From: Monosiga brevicollis MX1
Taxonomy: Eukaryota; Opisthokonta; Choanoflagellata; Craspedida; Salpingoecidae
Direction: 5' to 3'
Assembly: GCF_000002865.3 (NCBI RefSeq)
Contig: NW_001865084.1
Span: 176,230 to 224,463, forward strand
Length of the DNA: 48,234 nt
Shown: one piece after another, positions 33,390 through 41,491 of the stretch
Numbering within the stretch: position 1 is the first letter of the stretch
How the letters are laid out: the number at the start of each line of letters is the position of its first letter
The notes under the pieces: generated by a model
What the model saw: the letters and a program-made list of their open reading frames with translations, nothing else
Databases searched by the model: none
What the model was told of the DNA's origin: nothing
Program-made: the position numbers and the translations under genes

Positions 33390-35471
33390 ATGGAACGCAG
33401 CTCCTCCTCAGTGTCACCCATTCCGACGCGAAGGGAAAGGTCAACGGCGGTCGCCACTCATCCAGCCGGCCCAGGCATGCCTTCTTCCGATCACTCGGAA
33501 CCATCACATGCCCCAACCCAGCACAACGAGGCGACCGTGCCCGTTGACACCCAAAACCAAGACCCCGGTACGCAAGGGAGCAGCGGCAGCACCAGCAGCA
33601 ACAGCAGTATGCATTCAAGCAAAAGTATCAGCAGTGGTTCCGAGCATGACAGCGGCACTGGTACCGATGACACCAGCAGCGACGGCGTTAGTGAGTTACC
33701 TCTAGCAAGTGATGATGAAGCTCCCAAGTCTCGTCGACCGTCACCACTTTCACCGCCTACGCCACGACCCAGGCTATTGAAACATGCCCCAGCACAGGCT
33801 GTTCATGACGCGGGACAGTCTCGCACCCGTCAATCCGCACCGGCCGCACGTCTTTGCAGCCCAACTTCCTCCAAGGCAGGCGACCGCACAGCTGCTCCAA
33901 ACGGTGATCAAAGGGGCTGTTCTTCCTCTTCTGCAAAGGCAGCAACCCTACCTCCCGCTTCCTTCAAACGCTCAGCTGTCCAATCACTCGCTCGAGGCAA
34001 AGAATCCCCCGCCCCTTCCCCGGAAAGCAATACATCCCTGCCGACTGGCGCCCCCCCTGTTTCCAAGCGTGCTCGAGCTGATGGAGGCCTGGGCAAGCAG
34101 CAGAAGGAAACCTCACAGCCGTTGGCTCAACGTTCTGTGTCGCGCACCTTGGACGCCGTCAAGCGGCGCGACAAGGATGAAGTGGTGGAAGAGGAGGAGG
34201 GAGATATCGATAATCTCGATGAGGAGGATCATGAACCATCTCTGACTGCGCTGAAGGGGATCTCAGATCATACATTGCTGGGCCCGCGCCGCACTTTTAA
34301 CTTGCACCTGAAGCAAAACGCTTTGAGGCCTGATGAGGTGGCAGCTTTGAAGCGATTGCGACGACGCCGCCTAAACGCGCTCTATGCCCGCGGGAGTCGT
34401 CAGCGCAAAAAGCACCGAGCAAAACTGGCTGCCCGGGAGGCGGAAGATCAACAAGACGTGGCCACCATGCACGGGCCGGACAACGGGATGATTCAGCGCC
34501 AGATCAGACAACTGCGGGTTGCTTTGGCTGCGTGCTTGGCAGATCGTCAGTTTCTATTGCAGCGACTAGGCGCCGTGGGCATGGGTGTGGACCTATCTGA
34601 GATGCGCTATCAGCCCAACATGGAAGACTCGACCACCGTCACGGTTAAGGCGCCTTCCAAGCCAACGATACGCATTGGCAATGCTCAGTCCGCTATGCGC
34701 TCCTCTGATCGTGTGACGAGATTGTCGTCCACAGCCGTTCCAGACTCGGACAAGGAGCCCGGGCTCGCAAGCCGCGCGCACAGTCACGAACGTGCGTTCT
34801 TTGTGGATGACGAGGATGATCAGCCAGTTCGACAAAAGCAGAGTACCAAAGAGCGGGACGGGCATACTCAATCGTCACCAACAAGGCGAGCAAGCTCATC
34901 GCCGCAAGCAAAGAGCAGGAAGGGGGCATCCCAATCTGCCGCCTACGCAGGGCCGCAACCAATGACATGGAGTGATCATGGCCCGTCATCCCAGCTGGCA
35001 CGCATGCCATCCGTATCGATGGAGTTTGAAAGGTCTGACATCATGCCAGCGCCCCCGAATGGGTTTTCGACACCAGTGCCCCATCTCCAACTCGACGTGC
35101 GAGCTCAAATGAATGTCCAGGCTCATATGCAAGCTCAAGCTCAAGCCCAAGCCCAGGCCCAGGCTCAGGCCCAGGCCCAGGCTCAGACCTTCAACATGTG
35201 GCAAGCCCACAACATGTATCCATACGCGCCACCATCAACGCACTATGCAACAACGCCGGCCGTCGTGGCCCTGAATCCGCAGCCCCAAGCAAACATGATG
35301 ATGGGCGGCAATACAGGATACCCCGTGTATGCACCGTCCCCCGGCATGCCCGCGCAACTTCATAGACCCATGGGTGCTGTGCACCCGCTCTCTGCACTCG
35401 CACCGCGCATGTCTTGGACCCTTGGCGCTCCCGTCAATCACCCCTCCCGTACACAAACATCAAGCCCCTAA
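33390..35471 (+). CDS. bZIP-like basic-region protein, putative transcription factor
   Basis: Single-exon frame of 693 aa. The first 300 residues are Ser/Pro-rich with acidic patches (EVVEEEEGDIDNLDEEDHE), typical of disordered regulatory regions. At about 320-345 lies RRRRLNALYARGSRQRKK, which fits the bZIP basic-region pattern N-x2-(A/Y)-A-x2-(S/C)-R. A leucine sits nine residues after the invariant Arg (KLAAREAED). The next heptads do not keep leucines: a 13-residue non-helical segment (about QQDVATMHGPDNG) intervenes before a second coiled-coil-like stretch (MIQRQIRQLRVALAACL). Near residue 575-600 is an AQ dipeptide repeat, and the tail is Pro/Ala/Met-rich. It may bind DNA as a divergent bZIP, but dimerisation is uncertain. 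No introns are seen, unlike most neighbours. No orthologue is recognised. Confidence 0.8.
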   Translation: MERSSSSVSPIPTRRERSTAVATHPAGPGMPSSDHSEPSHAPTQHNEATVPVDTQNQDPGTQGSSGSTSSNSSMHSSKSISSGSEHDSGTGTDDTSSDGVSELPLASDDEAPKSRRPSPLSPPTPRPRLLKHAPAQAVHDAGQSRTRQSAPAARLCSPTSSKAGDRTAAPNGDQRGCSSSSAKAATLPPASFKRSAVQSLARGKESPAPSPESNTSLPTGAPPVSKRARADGGLGKQQKETSQPLAQRSVSRTLDAVKRRDKDEVVEEEEGDIDNLDEEDHEPSLTALKGISDHTLLGPRRTFNLHLKQNALRPDEVAALKRLRRRRLNALYARGSRQRKKHRAKLAAREAEDQQDVATMHGPDNGMIQRQIRQLRVALAACLADRQFLLQRLGAVGMGVDLSEMRYQPNMEDSTTVTVKAPSKPTIRIGNAQSAMRSSDRVTRLSSTAVPDSDKEPGLASRAHSHERAFFVDDEDDQPVRQKQSTKERDGHTQSSPTRRASSSPQAKSRKGASQSAAYAGPQPMTWSDHGPSSQLARMPSVSMEFERSDIMPAPPNGFSTPVPHLQLDVRAQMNVQAHMQAQAQAQAQAQAQAQAQAQTFNMWQAHNMYPYAPPSTHYATTPAVVALNPQPQANMMMGGNTGYPVYAPSPGMPAQLHRPMGAVHPLSALAPRMSWTLGAPVNHPSRTQTSSP
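35133..35187 (+). repeat. Coding hexanucleotide repeat (Ala-Gln)n
   Basis: GCTCAA/GCCCAG/GCTCAG units encode an alternating Ala-Gln run in the bZIP-like protein. Both codons vary by synonymous changes, so the peptide repeat is either old or under selection. Confidence 0.85.
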
Positions 35472-36137
35472 AGCCTGTTTTGCCACTCAGGAGCCCCTTG
35501 ACCCATGGGTGAAATGAAAAATTCAAGACTAGGACATATTTACGCTTGTCTTGCTGAATGACAAAGCGATTTGATTTTCCAGTTTTGAACGTTTGGCGGC
35601 CGAAGCCATCCCATTACTCGGCCTCGCCGGTCGATGAAGAAGGGAAACGCAAAGACAACAGGACAGCTGGAAAAAGACCACCGTCTCTTTGTTGCAACCT
35701 CATCCAACGGCACGGCAGGGATGAAATTATGTCCTTACTTGTGAAACCAGCAAATAGTCACGGTCTTTCAAAGTCCTTTTTGTGCTTGGCGGCTTGGTGT
35801 GTGACCTTTCTCGCTCAAAGGCTGCTTTCCTTAAACAAACAGACACACAGACCGACAGACAGACCGACAGACAGACAGACAGACCGACCGACAGACGGGC
35901 AAAGACACACACACACACACACGCACACACAAACTCACACAAACTCACACAAACACACACACACACACACATTAAATTTTGATTGTCAGATGTTTTCTAT
36001 GGTTCGAAGTTCCCTTTCTCTCTTTCTCTCTCTTTTTTATGTTTCGCCTTCTCTCTGTTGTCTTTCGCCTTCTCTCTGTTGTCTTTCTTTTGGTAATTTT
36101 TTTTTCCTTACATGTGAATGCCGCTTGTTCAGGGGTC
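35472..36137. other. Intergenic region with GACA and CA microsatellites
   Basis: It holds the 3' flank of the bZIP-like gene, then tetranucleotide GACA/GACC (35840-35897) and CA (35904-35970) arrays. A CT/TG-rich tract follows, ending in an acceptor-like CTTGTTCAG at 36123-36131 just before the glycosyltransferase start. No separate gene was seen. Confidence 0.5.
35840..35970. repeat. (GACA)n then (CA)n microsatellites
   Basis: GACA/GACC tetranucleotides to 35897 are followed by CA dinucleotides with AAACTCACAC interruptions to 35970. Confidence 0.95.
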
Positions 36138-37535
36138 ATGATGGTGCCATGCCTCGGCACGGTTGGATGGAGTGCTCCGGCCGTGGCCCTGCAATTGGTG
36201 CTGTTGTTGGCAAGTGCCGTTCATGTGGAAACGACCGTTACTCAGTTGCCTGATGCGCCCGTGTGGTATACGGCGTGCCCGACCTCGTCCTATCAGATTC
36301 GATACAGCCCGCCCACGGCAGAGTTGCTTCCTCAACTCGAGCTCGTCTTCAATAACGCGGTTGCCAAGGGCTTTGATGAGGTGCCAGCCGACCCGACCTT
36401 CTTTGCACTCATGATCACCGGCAAGGATGAGGCGCACGAGTACTTTGCACGCAAGTCAATGGAATCCTTTGTCCATCAGGCAGCCACGCGCAAGGTGCTC
36501 GTCATTATCAACGACTCCCCCAAGTACACGCTCACCGGCCCAGTCTCCGAATGGCTGGCTGACATGCAAACCTCCGTCATGGCCTCACCCCCGCCCTGCG
36601 TTGTCGAGATTCGCGTGGAGCCAAAGCGCTACGTGCTCGGTGACCTTCGCAACATTGGTATCAACGCGGTGCCGCTCGGCGGTGTTTGGGTACAATGGGA
36701 CGATGATGGTAAGGTTTGGCCCAAGTGTGCCCACTTTTGCAAGCGCACGCACACACACACACCAAAAAAAAAAAAAAAAAAAAAAAAAATGACACTTCAA
36801 GAGCACTGGTGGCGCGAGCTTGTGCTACACCACTTTGAATCCCCGTTGTATGCGCAAGCTCGCGCGAGCCGGTCGCAGGCGCGCGCCACATGCTCATTTG
36901 CGCCCCTCCGTGCTCCTCTTCGTGCACCTTCGTTGTGCTGTCACAGATTGGCATGACCGGCAGTACATGACCCTCAACGGCAAGGAAATGGTCACCTCAA
37001 ACACGCACGCGCTGACCATCAAATCGCAATACCGATATTTTTTCACCAAGAACAGCAGCTATATCCATCAACGTACGCCCCATCAGCGCGCCATCGCTGC
37101 TTCGTGCCCAGTGCCATTGGCGCACGCAAAAAGCCTCACCTGTGTCCCTTTCGCCTGTGGGCCCCTGCAGCTGCCATCGCCTTTGGCATTGAAGGCACGG
37201 TCATGGTCTTCAAGACGCCCACCGTGGCCCCCATCCAATACCGCGCCAAAGGCAGAGCAGAAGACACAATCTACCTTCGGATGCTTCGTCAAGCAGAGGT
37301 TCCCGCAGCTGCCTGGGACAACCCCACCTGGTTGTACTTTCGTTTCTATCACGGTATCAATACGTGGGACGCCAACCACTATCGCATCAACAAGCTCCCA
37401 GACGAAAATGCATGGTGCTGCCATCTACCCACTCATGCCTGCGGCTGTGCCGATGAAATGGCCAATGAGCTTCACGCCTTTGTCATTGAGGTTTACCAAG
37501 ACGTCGCCGCCGCTCTGGCCGCGGCGCCTAGCTAG
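36138..37535 (+). CDS. Putative GT2-like glycosyltransferase, signal-anchored
   Basis: Exons 36138-36708, 36947-37072 and 37171-37535 join to 1062 nt (353 aa). The N-terminus (APAVALQLVLLLASAV) is a signal peptide or type II anchor. The middle has a GT-A-like nucleotide-sugar fold. VLVIINDSP is an early beta strand, and GDLRNIGINAVPLGG leads into WVQWDDDDWH. The acidic quartet DDDD (188-191) is completed by splicing and should bind metal and the sugar nucleotide. Further on, GTVMVFKTP and the acidic QYRAKGRAEDTIYLRML segment resemble the acceptor/base region of GT2 enzymes. It probably works in the secretory pathway. The sugar and acceptor are unknown. An earlier exon is possible: an acceptor-like tract sits just upstream and the frame is open to 35979. 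A poly-A run (36764-36789) and a CA run lie in intron 1. Confidence 0.75.
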
Positions 37536-37792
37536 GATGTCAATGACTTGCCAAGGTTGCATCGGCCCCATTCCCGTTGCACCATTTGCACTCACAGCAA
37601 GTGATGTTTTTGTATTTATTATTTATTTTCCCAATCATGTTGGTTGACCAGCTTTACAAGGGTGAAAATTGAATGACAGCAAGAGCTGACCACCACGCTT
37701 CTCTTCCCGATCACGCGCATGCTCTCTTCAAACCACAACCGGGCCAATCCCCATGCCTGACTGCCTTGGCATGTCTGCGAGGCCAGGTAAGT
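37536..37792. other. Short convergent spacer
   Basis: 257 bases between the convergent glycosyltransferase and LRR genes, with an AT-rich TATTTATTATTTATTTT patch near 37611-37628. No gene. Confidence 0.5.
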
Positions 37793-39967
37793 TTAACTGC
37801 ACAGCGGGCACGAAGCATTCGCACTCAAGACTTGACAGTCACCCAAGCCGTCGAGCTCGCTCGCAGCCATTGTGAGGTTTAAGACAGGATTGTTGCAAAT
37901 CCGAATCGCGGTTCCCGTCGAAACGAGCGCGCCCAGACCACTGATACTAGACAGCTTGGCATTCTCCTGAACATGAAGAAAAAAAAAAACAAAAAAGGAG
38001 GTCGGCAAATCCAATGTTGAATCAGCAAAAAAAAAAAAAAAAAAAGGATAAAAAATTAGACTCGGCAAAGGTCACACGCTCTGGATCGTGGGAGAAGTGG
38101 AACGCGGGCTTTCCGAAACTTACGGCAATGTACAAGTTGCCTTCGATCGATTCGATTCGGCTCAAGCCGTTCAAATCAGAGAGCTCAGTGTTGTTCTACA
38201 CCAGAATGTATGATTGAGTTTTATTCGGAAACCAGGTGGACCTGATCCCACTCACAAGACATATACCACAGCCATCAATAGCGCCCGGTATAACTCAAAG
38301 TACCGCGCAATTTCATACATTGATGTGCAGGTTACCGCCAATGTGAGTCACGTTGCTCAGCCCGTCGATTGTTGTCAAGGCCTTGTTTTCCTAACGTGTG
38401 CACGGTGAGATCCATGCATTGCCTCGACACCCAGGCCAGCCAACCCGACGTTTGTACACTGGTGTGCCTGCCTCGAGACTGTGTGACCTCAAAGGGACAA
38501 GGGACCGCTCGATGGCACTCTTACGCGGATGAAGAGATAGCCTGGGATATCAGTGAGGTGTCCAAGCCCGCTCATATTTGACAATGCATCGTTGCCCTGC
38601 GCAGTTGATTCCGCGGAGTCAGCATGGAAGCACGTATGCTTGGGGGACAGTGGTGGACTGTGCTCGCAAACTTACATAAATGGATAGGTAACCGTTGAGA
38701 GTTGACAGCTGATGCAAGCCGCCAAGACTGGCAAGACGCGAATTGCCCTACAAAAATGAATGATATTAATCAGTGTTGTGACCACGATCTTACGCTACCA
38801 GGACGCACATCCCAACCTACAAAGATAAACAGGTCACCGCCAATTGCCTTCAGCATTCCCAAGCCGTCAATGTCCATCAGTGCCTTGTTAGCCTGAATGA
38901 GGTCAGCAACCAACACGCCGAGTTTCAGTGGCAACCAGAAACGCATTCGTAACGTAAGAGATGGAGCACCGGTATGTAACCAAGCGCTCAATGTCGATCT
39001 GCAGCATCACCCACAAAAATCGTCAACCCAGACCCCACGGAGCCCAGCTGCTCGAGCCCTGCGAGGCGACTTAAGGCATGATTGCCCTGTCGAAAAATAA
39101 ATCAAGGAGGTCGGATCCGTGAGAGAGGGCAAAGAATAATATGATGGATTTACCAGGGTCAGGTAAGAATCTCACGCACGTCAAGAGAGAAAGAGCCGCC
39201 TATCAACTGAAGGCGTCTCAGACCTTCAATGCTCGTCAAGCCTCCGTTGTTCTGACAGCAAGGAAGTTCTCAGGATCAGAGCGATGCCGCCGTCACAGTG
39301 CTCGTGCAACCAAGATACAATTCCGGAAAATCAAAGATGGCAAGCTTACTTGGATATAAAGAGACCCACCGACCGTGGTGAGGCGGCCAAACGCGTCAAG
39401 ATGAGCCAAGGCACCATTTTGCTATCACCGGGAAGAGGAACAGCCAAAGTGAACGATGAAGCTGGGCGAACTGAGCACGAAAGCAGGCCCAAAAGCGAAA
39501 CCTACAGCAATCCTCAAATCTTCATCAATGCGGACAAGGCGCTGAAAGACCTGCAGGTCTGATGCTTGCAGGGACGTGCAGGTGTTCAGGTCGACGCTGC
39601 CTTTGATGTGCGTCACATTGGTCGGCACGTCGATGAAATTGCAGCCAACGCTCTGATCATAGACGACCGGTGGATCCGTTGGAGAAAACGGGGTGGTTGA
39701 TGCTGGCGGTGTTGTCGCGCTTGGAGTCGACGCGGCGGAATCCTGACCATATTCCGCTCGCAGCTCGGCCAACTCGCCCAACACATCCACGCCGTTCAGG
39801 TAAATTCGTGAGTCACTCGACGAGCCACCACTGCTTATATGCAGGTGGCCATCGGCATCGACCTCAATGGTGGGATCACCAACAATTTCACCAGCCTTCA
39901 CGGACATTACCACCCCACACACCATGATCACCGCGGCGCTGGCGACACAGCCCAACAGCCGGGTCAT
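37793..39967 (-). CDS. Secreted leucine-rich-repeat protein; eight consecutive 72-nt exons, one repeat each
   Basis: Exons 39967-39506 (462 nt), 39421-39350, 39251-39180, 39086-39015, 38892-38821, 38747-38676, 38596-38525, 38390-38319, 38195-38124 (each exactly 72 nt) and 37966-37793 (174 nt). They total 1212 nt (403 aa), and every intron is phase 0. Exon 1 encodes a signal peptide (LLGCVASAAVIMVCGVVM), a Ser/Thr/Pro stretch and the first cap. Each 72-nt exon encodes one 24-residue LRR with the pattern N-N-x2-L-x2-I-x-G-L-x2-L-x2-I-x-G-x-L-x-I, e.g. NNGGLTSIEGLRRLQ and ANKALMDIDGLGML. The last exon adds a final repeat and a Cys-containing cap (NASCPLCS). No membrane anchor is seen, so it is probably secreted. 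The repeat type resembles the receptor L-domain. Binding partner and role are unknown. A related gene lies across the 5S gene. Confidence 0.9.
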
Positions 39968-40331
39968 CTCGACGTGTGTGAAGGACCACCACCACACCAC
40001 GCATGGAGTAGGCGATGATTCTTCAATATCTCCTTTATGAAATGCAAAATCTTGGCTTGGATTCGCGTTGAAAACGACGTTTTCTCCACAAAGTCCTTCT
40101 TTAGTTTTCGTCCTTGGTATATGGCAGCATCGTATGTCGTATCGCGTCGCGTGTGTGAGATGACGCGATCTTGATTTCAATTCTGATGCTAACTCTGCGA
40201 TCCGAGTGGATCAGATGAGGTCGGCTACCCTTTGCAGTTGGCTTAACGGAGGCCAGGGAGACTTCAAGGTGCCCGCAAATAAGCGTTTAACTTGAGTATG
40301 TTCATATACAAATCTTTTCCGATTCTTCATT
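39968..40331. other. Spacer between LRR gene and 5S rRNA gene
   Basis: 364 bases with no coding signal, probably the promoter of the minus-strand LRR gene. No TATA box is clear. Confidence 0.4.
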
Positions 40332-40450
40332 GCCAACGGTCATACCACATGGAATACACCGGCTCTCGTCCGATCGCCGCAGTTAAGCCATGTTGGGCCA
40401 TGCTAGTACTATCGTGGGTGACCAGATGGGAATACATGGTGTTGTTGGCC
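40332..40450 (+). rRNA. 5S ribosomal RNA
   Basis: The sequence aligns base by base with eukaryotic 5S rRNA, from GCCAACGGTCATACCAC at the 5' end to GGGAATACATGG and GTTGTTGGC near the 3' end. The terminal GCCAAC pairs with GTTGGC to form helix I. Internal RNA polymerase III control boxes are seen: the A-box region near CAGTTAAGCCATG and the C-box region near GGGTGACCAGATGGG. A run of seven T follows shortly after. Length is about 119 nt, as expected. Only one copy is present in the window. The 3' end could be one to three bases later. Confidence 0.95.
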
Positions 40451-40458
40451 TCTTGATA

Positions 40459-40465
40459 TTTTTTT
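40459..40465 (+). terminator. RNA polymerase III T-run terminator of 5S gene
   Basis: Seven consecutive T residues about nine bases after the 5S 3' end, the usual Pol III stop signal. Confidence 0.85.
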
Positions 40466-40755
40466 CTTGCGACGATTTTAGCTTCTTCTTTTTCTTTAAC
40501 ATTTTCAGCAAAGGTTTCCTTACGCGAGATTATCACTTCTTCATCTGCTTGATATTCTTCGACATTAACTTTTGTGCCCTTGGTGTGTGGGCTAATTCGA
40601 TCATGCGCAAAACTTGATCCTGGTGCGAGCGATAATAAGGGGTCACTGGTTGAGGAGGAGAGCAGAGTGCCGGCGTAGAGACAGCAAGTCAAAAGCAGCA
40701 GGGTATACATGGAGACTAGATAAGGTTGAGGACATGGCGAGGGCGTTGTCAGCAT

Positions 40756-40838
40756 GGAGTCAGGGCAGAGTCAGGGCAGAGTCAGGGTAGAATCAGGGCA
40801 GAGTCAGCCTGGAATCAGCGGAGAGTCCGCGTAGAGTC
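40756..40838. repeat. Tandem 11-bp repeat (CAGAGTCAGGG)n
   Basis: About seven imperfect copies of GAGTCAGGGCA-type units, decaying toward the 3' end. Confidence 0.85.
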
Positions 40839-41130
40839 AAGAAACTCGTGGTGACCCACCCCTGTAGCACCACCCAGACCCAAGCATGTCTCTTATCCTG
40901 CTTTCAGATGATAGCCACCTCCGCTTAAAATCACTTTTCTTCGACAGAAACACCTTAATCCGCTAGGGTTAAAATGGGCATAAAGTGCAACAACCTCAAA
41001 TTATTCGCCATAAACTTAAAAGCAACACCTGACACACTTTCGTCTATTTATAGGGGCTTCCTTACGAGAACAAAAGGGTATGTTCACGATATTTGTCAAG
41101 TATCGTACTACACTCCGCCACACCCGACCC

Positions 41131-41180
41131 CTCATAAGCAAATCTCATAAGCAAAATCTCATAAGCAAAACCATAAGCAA
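41131..41180. repeat. Short tandem repeat CTCATAAGCAAAA
   Basis: Four close copies of CATAAGCAA with changing A-run length. Confidence 0.8.
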
Positions 41181-41491
41181 CAGAAGCAAAGTCAGGTTTT
41201 CAAGCAGAACCCCAGGACCGAGGCTGCTGCCAGCAGCTCATATGAGCAGTTATGACCGTTGCCTCTTTCTTCTTATTCTCAGGAGATCACAATGACAGCA
41301 CCAGCCCAAAAGCCAAGGCCCTTGCATCTCGTCCTTGCCTCTTCACCTCTTCGCCTCTTCTTCAAGTGCAGGCGACTCGATGAGCTCGGCATTTTTCTAC
41401 TGGAGATCATCCACGACTGCATCCGAGCTCTAGGACCACACCCACAAACTCGCCGCCGTATCGCTGCGCCTGCAGACCGGCCACCAACTTG

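Larger units (their letters stand above)
40466..41491. other. Spacer between 5S gene and LRR/EGF gene, with two small tandem repeats
   Basis: It contains an 11-bp repeat array (40756-40838), a TATTTATA box-like sequence at 41045-41052, and CATAAGCAAAA repeats (41131-41180). The TATA-like site is about 440 bases before the next start codon, so its link to that gene is uncertain. A minus-strand frame with a signal-peptide-like start overlaps the 5S gene and is discussed in the findings. Confidence 0.45.

Noticed and set aside
38124-39421. Regular spacing of exons resembling a CRISPR-like array
   Set aside because: The units are not similar in DNA sequence. The regularity is in exon length and encoded LRR pattern, with eukaryotic splice signals between.
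40327-40755. 142-codon minus-strand frame as a protein gene
   Set aside because: Its C-terminal third is the exact antisense of the 5S rRNA gene. Listed as a low-interest finding, not as a CDS.
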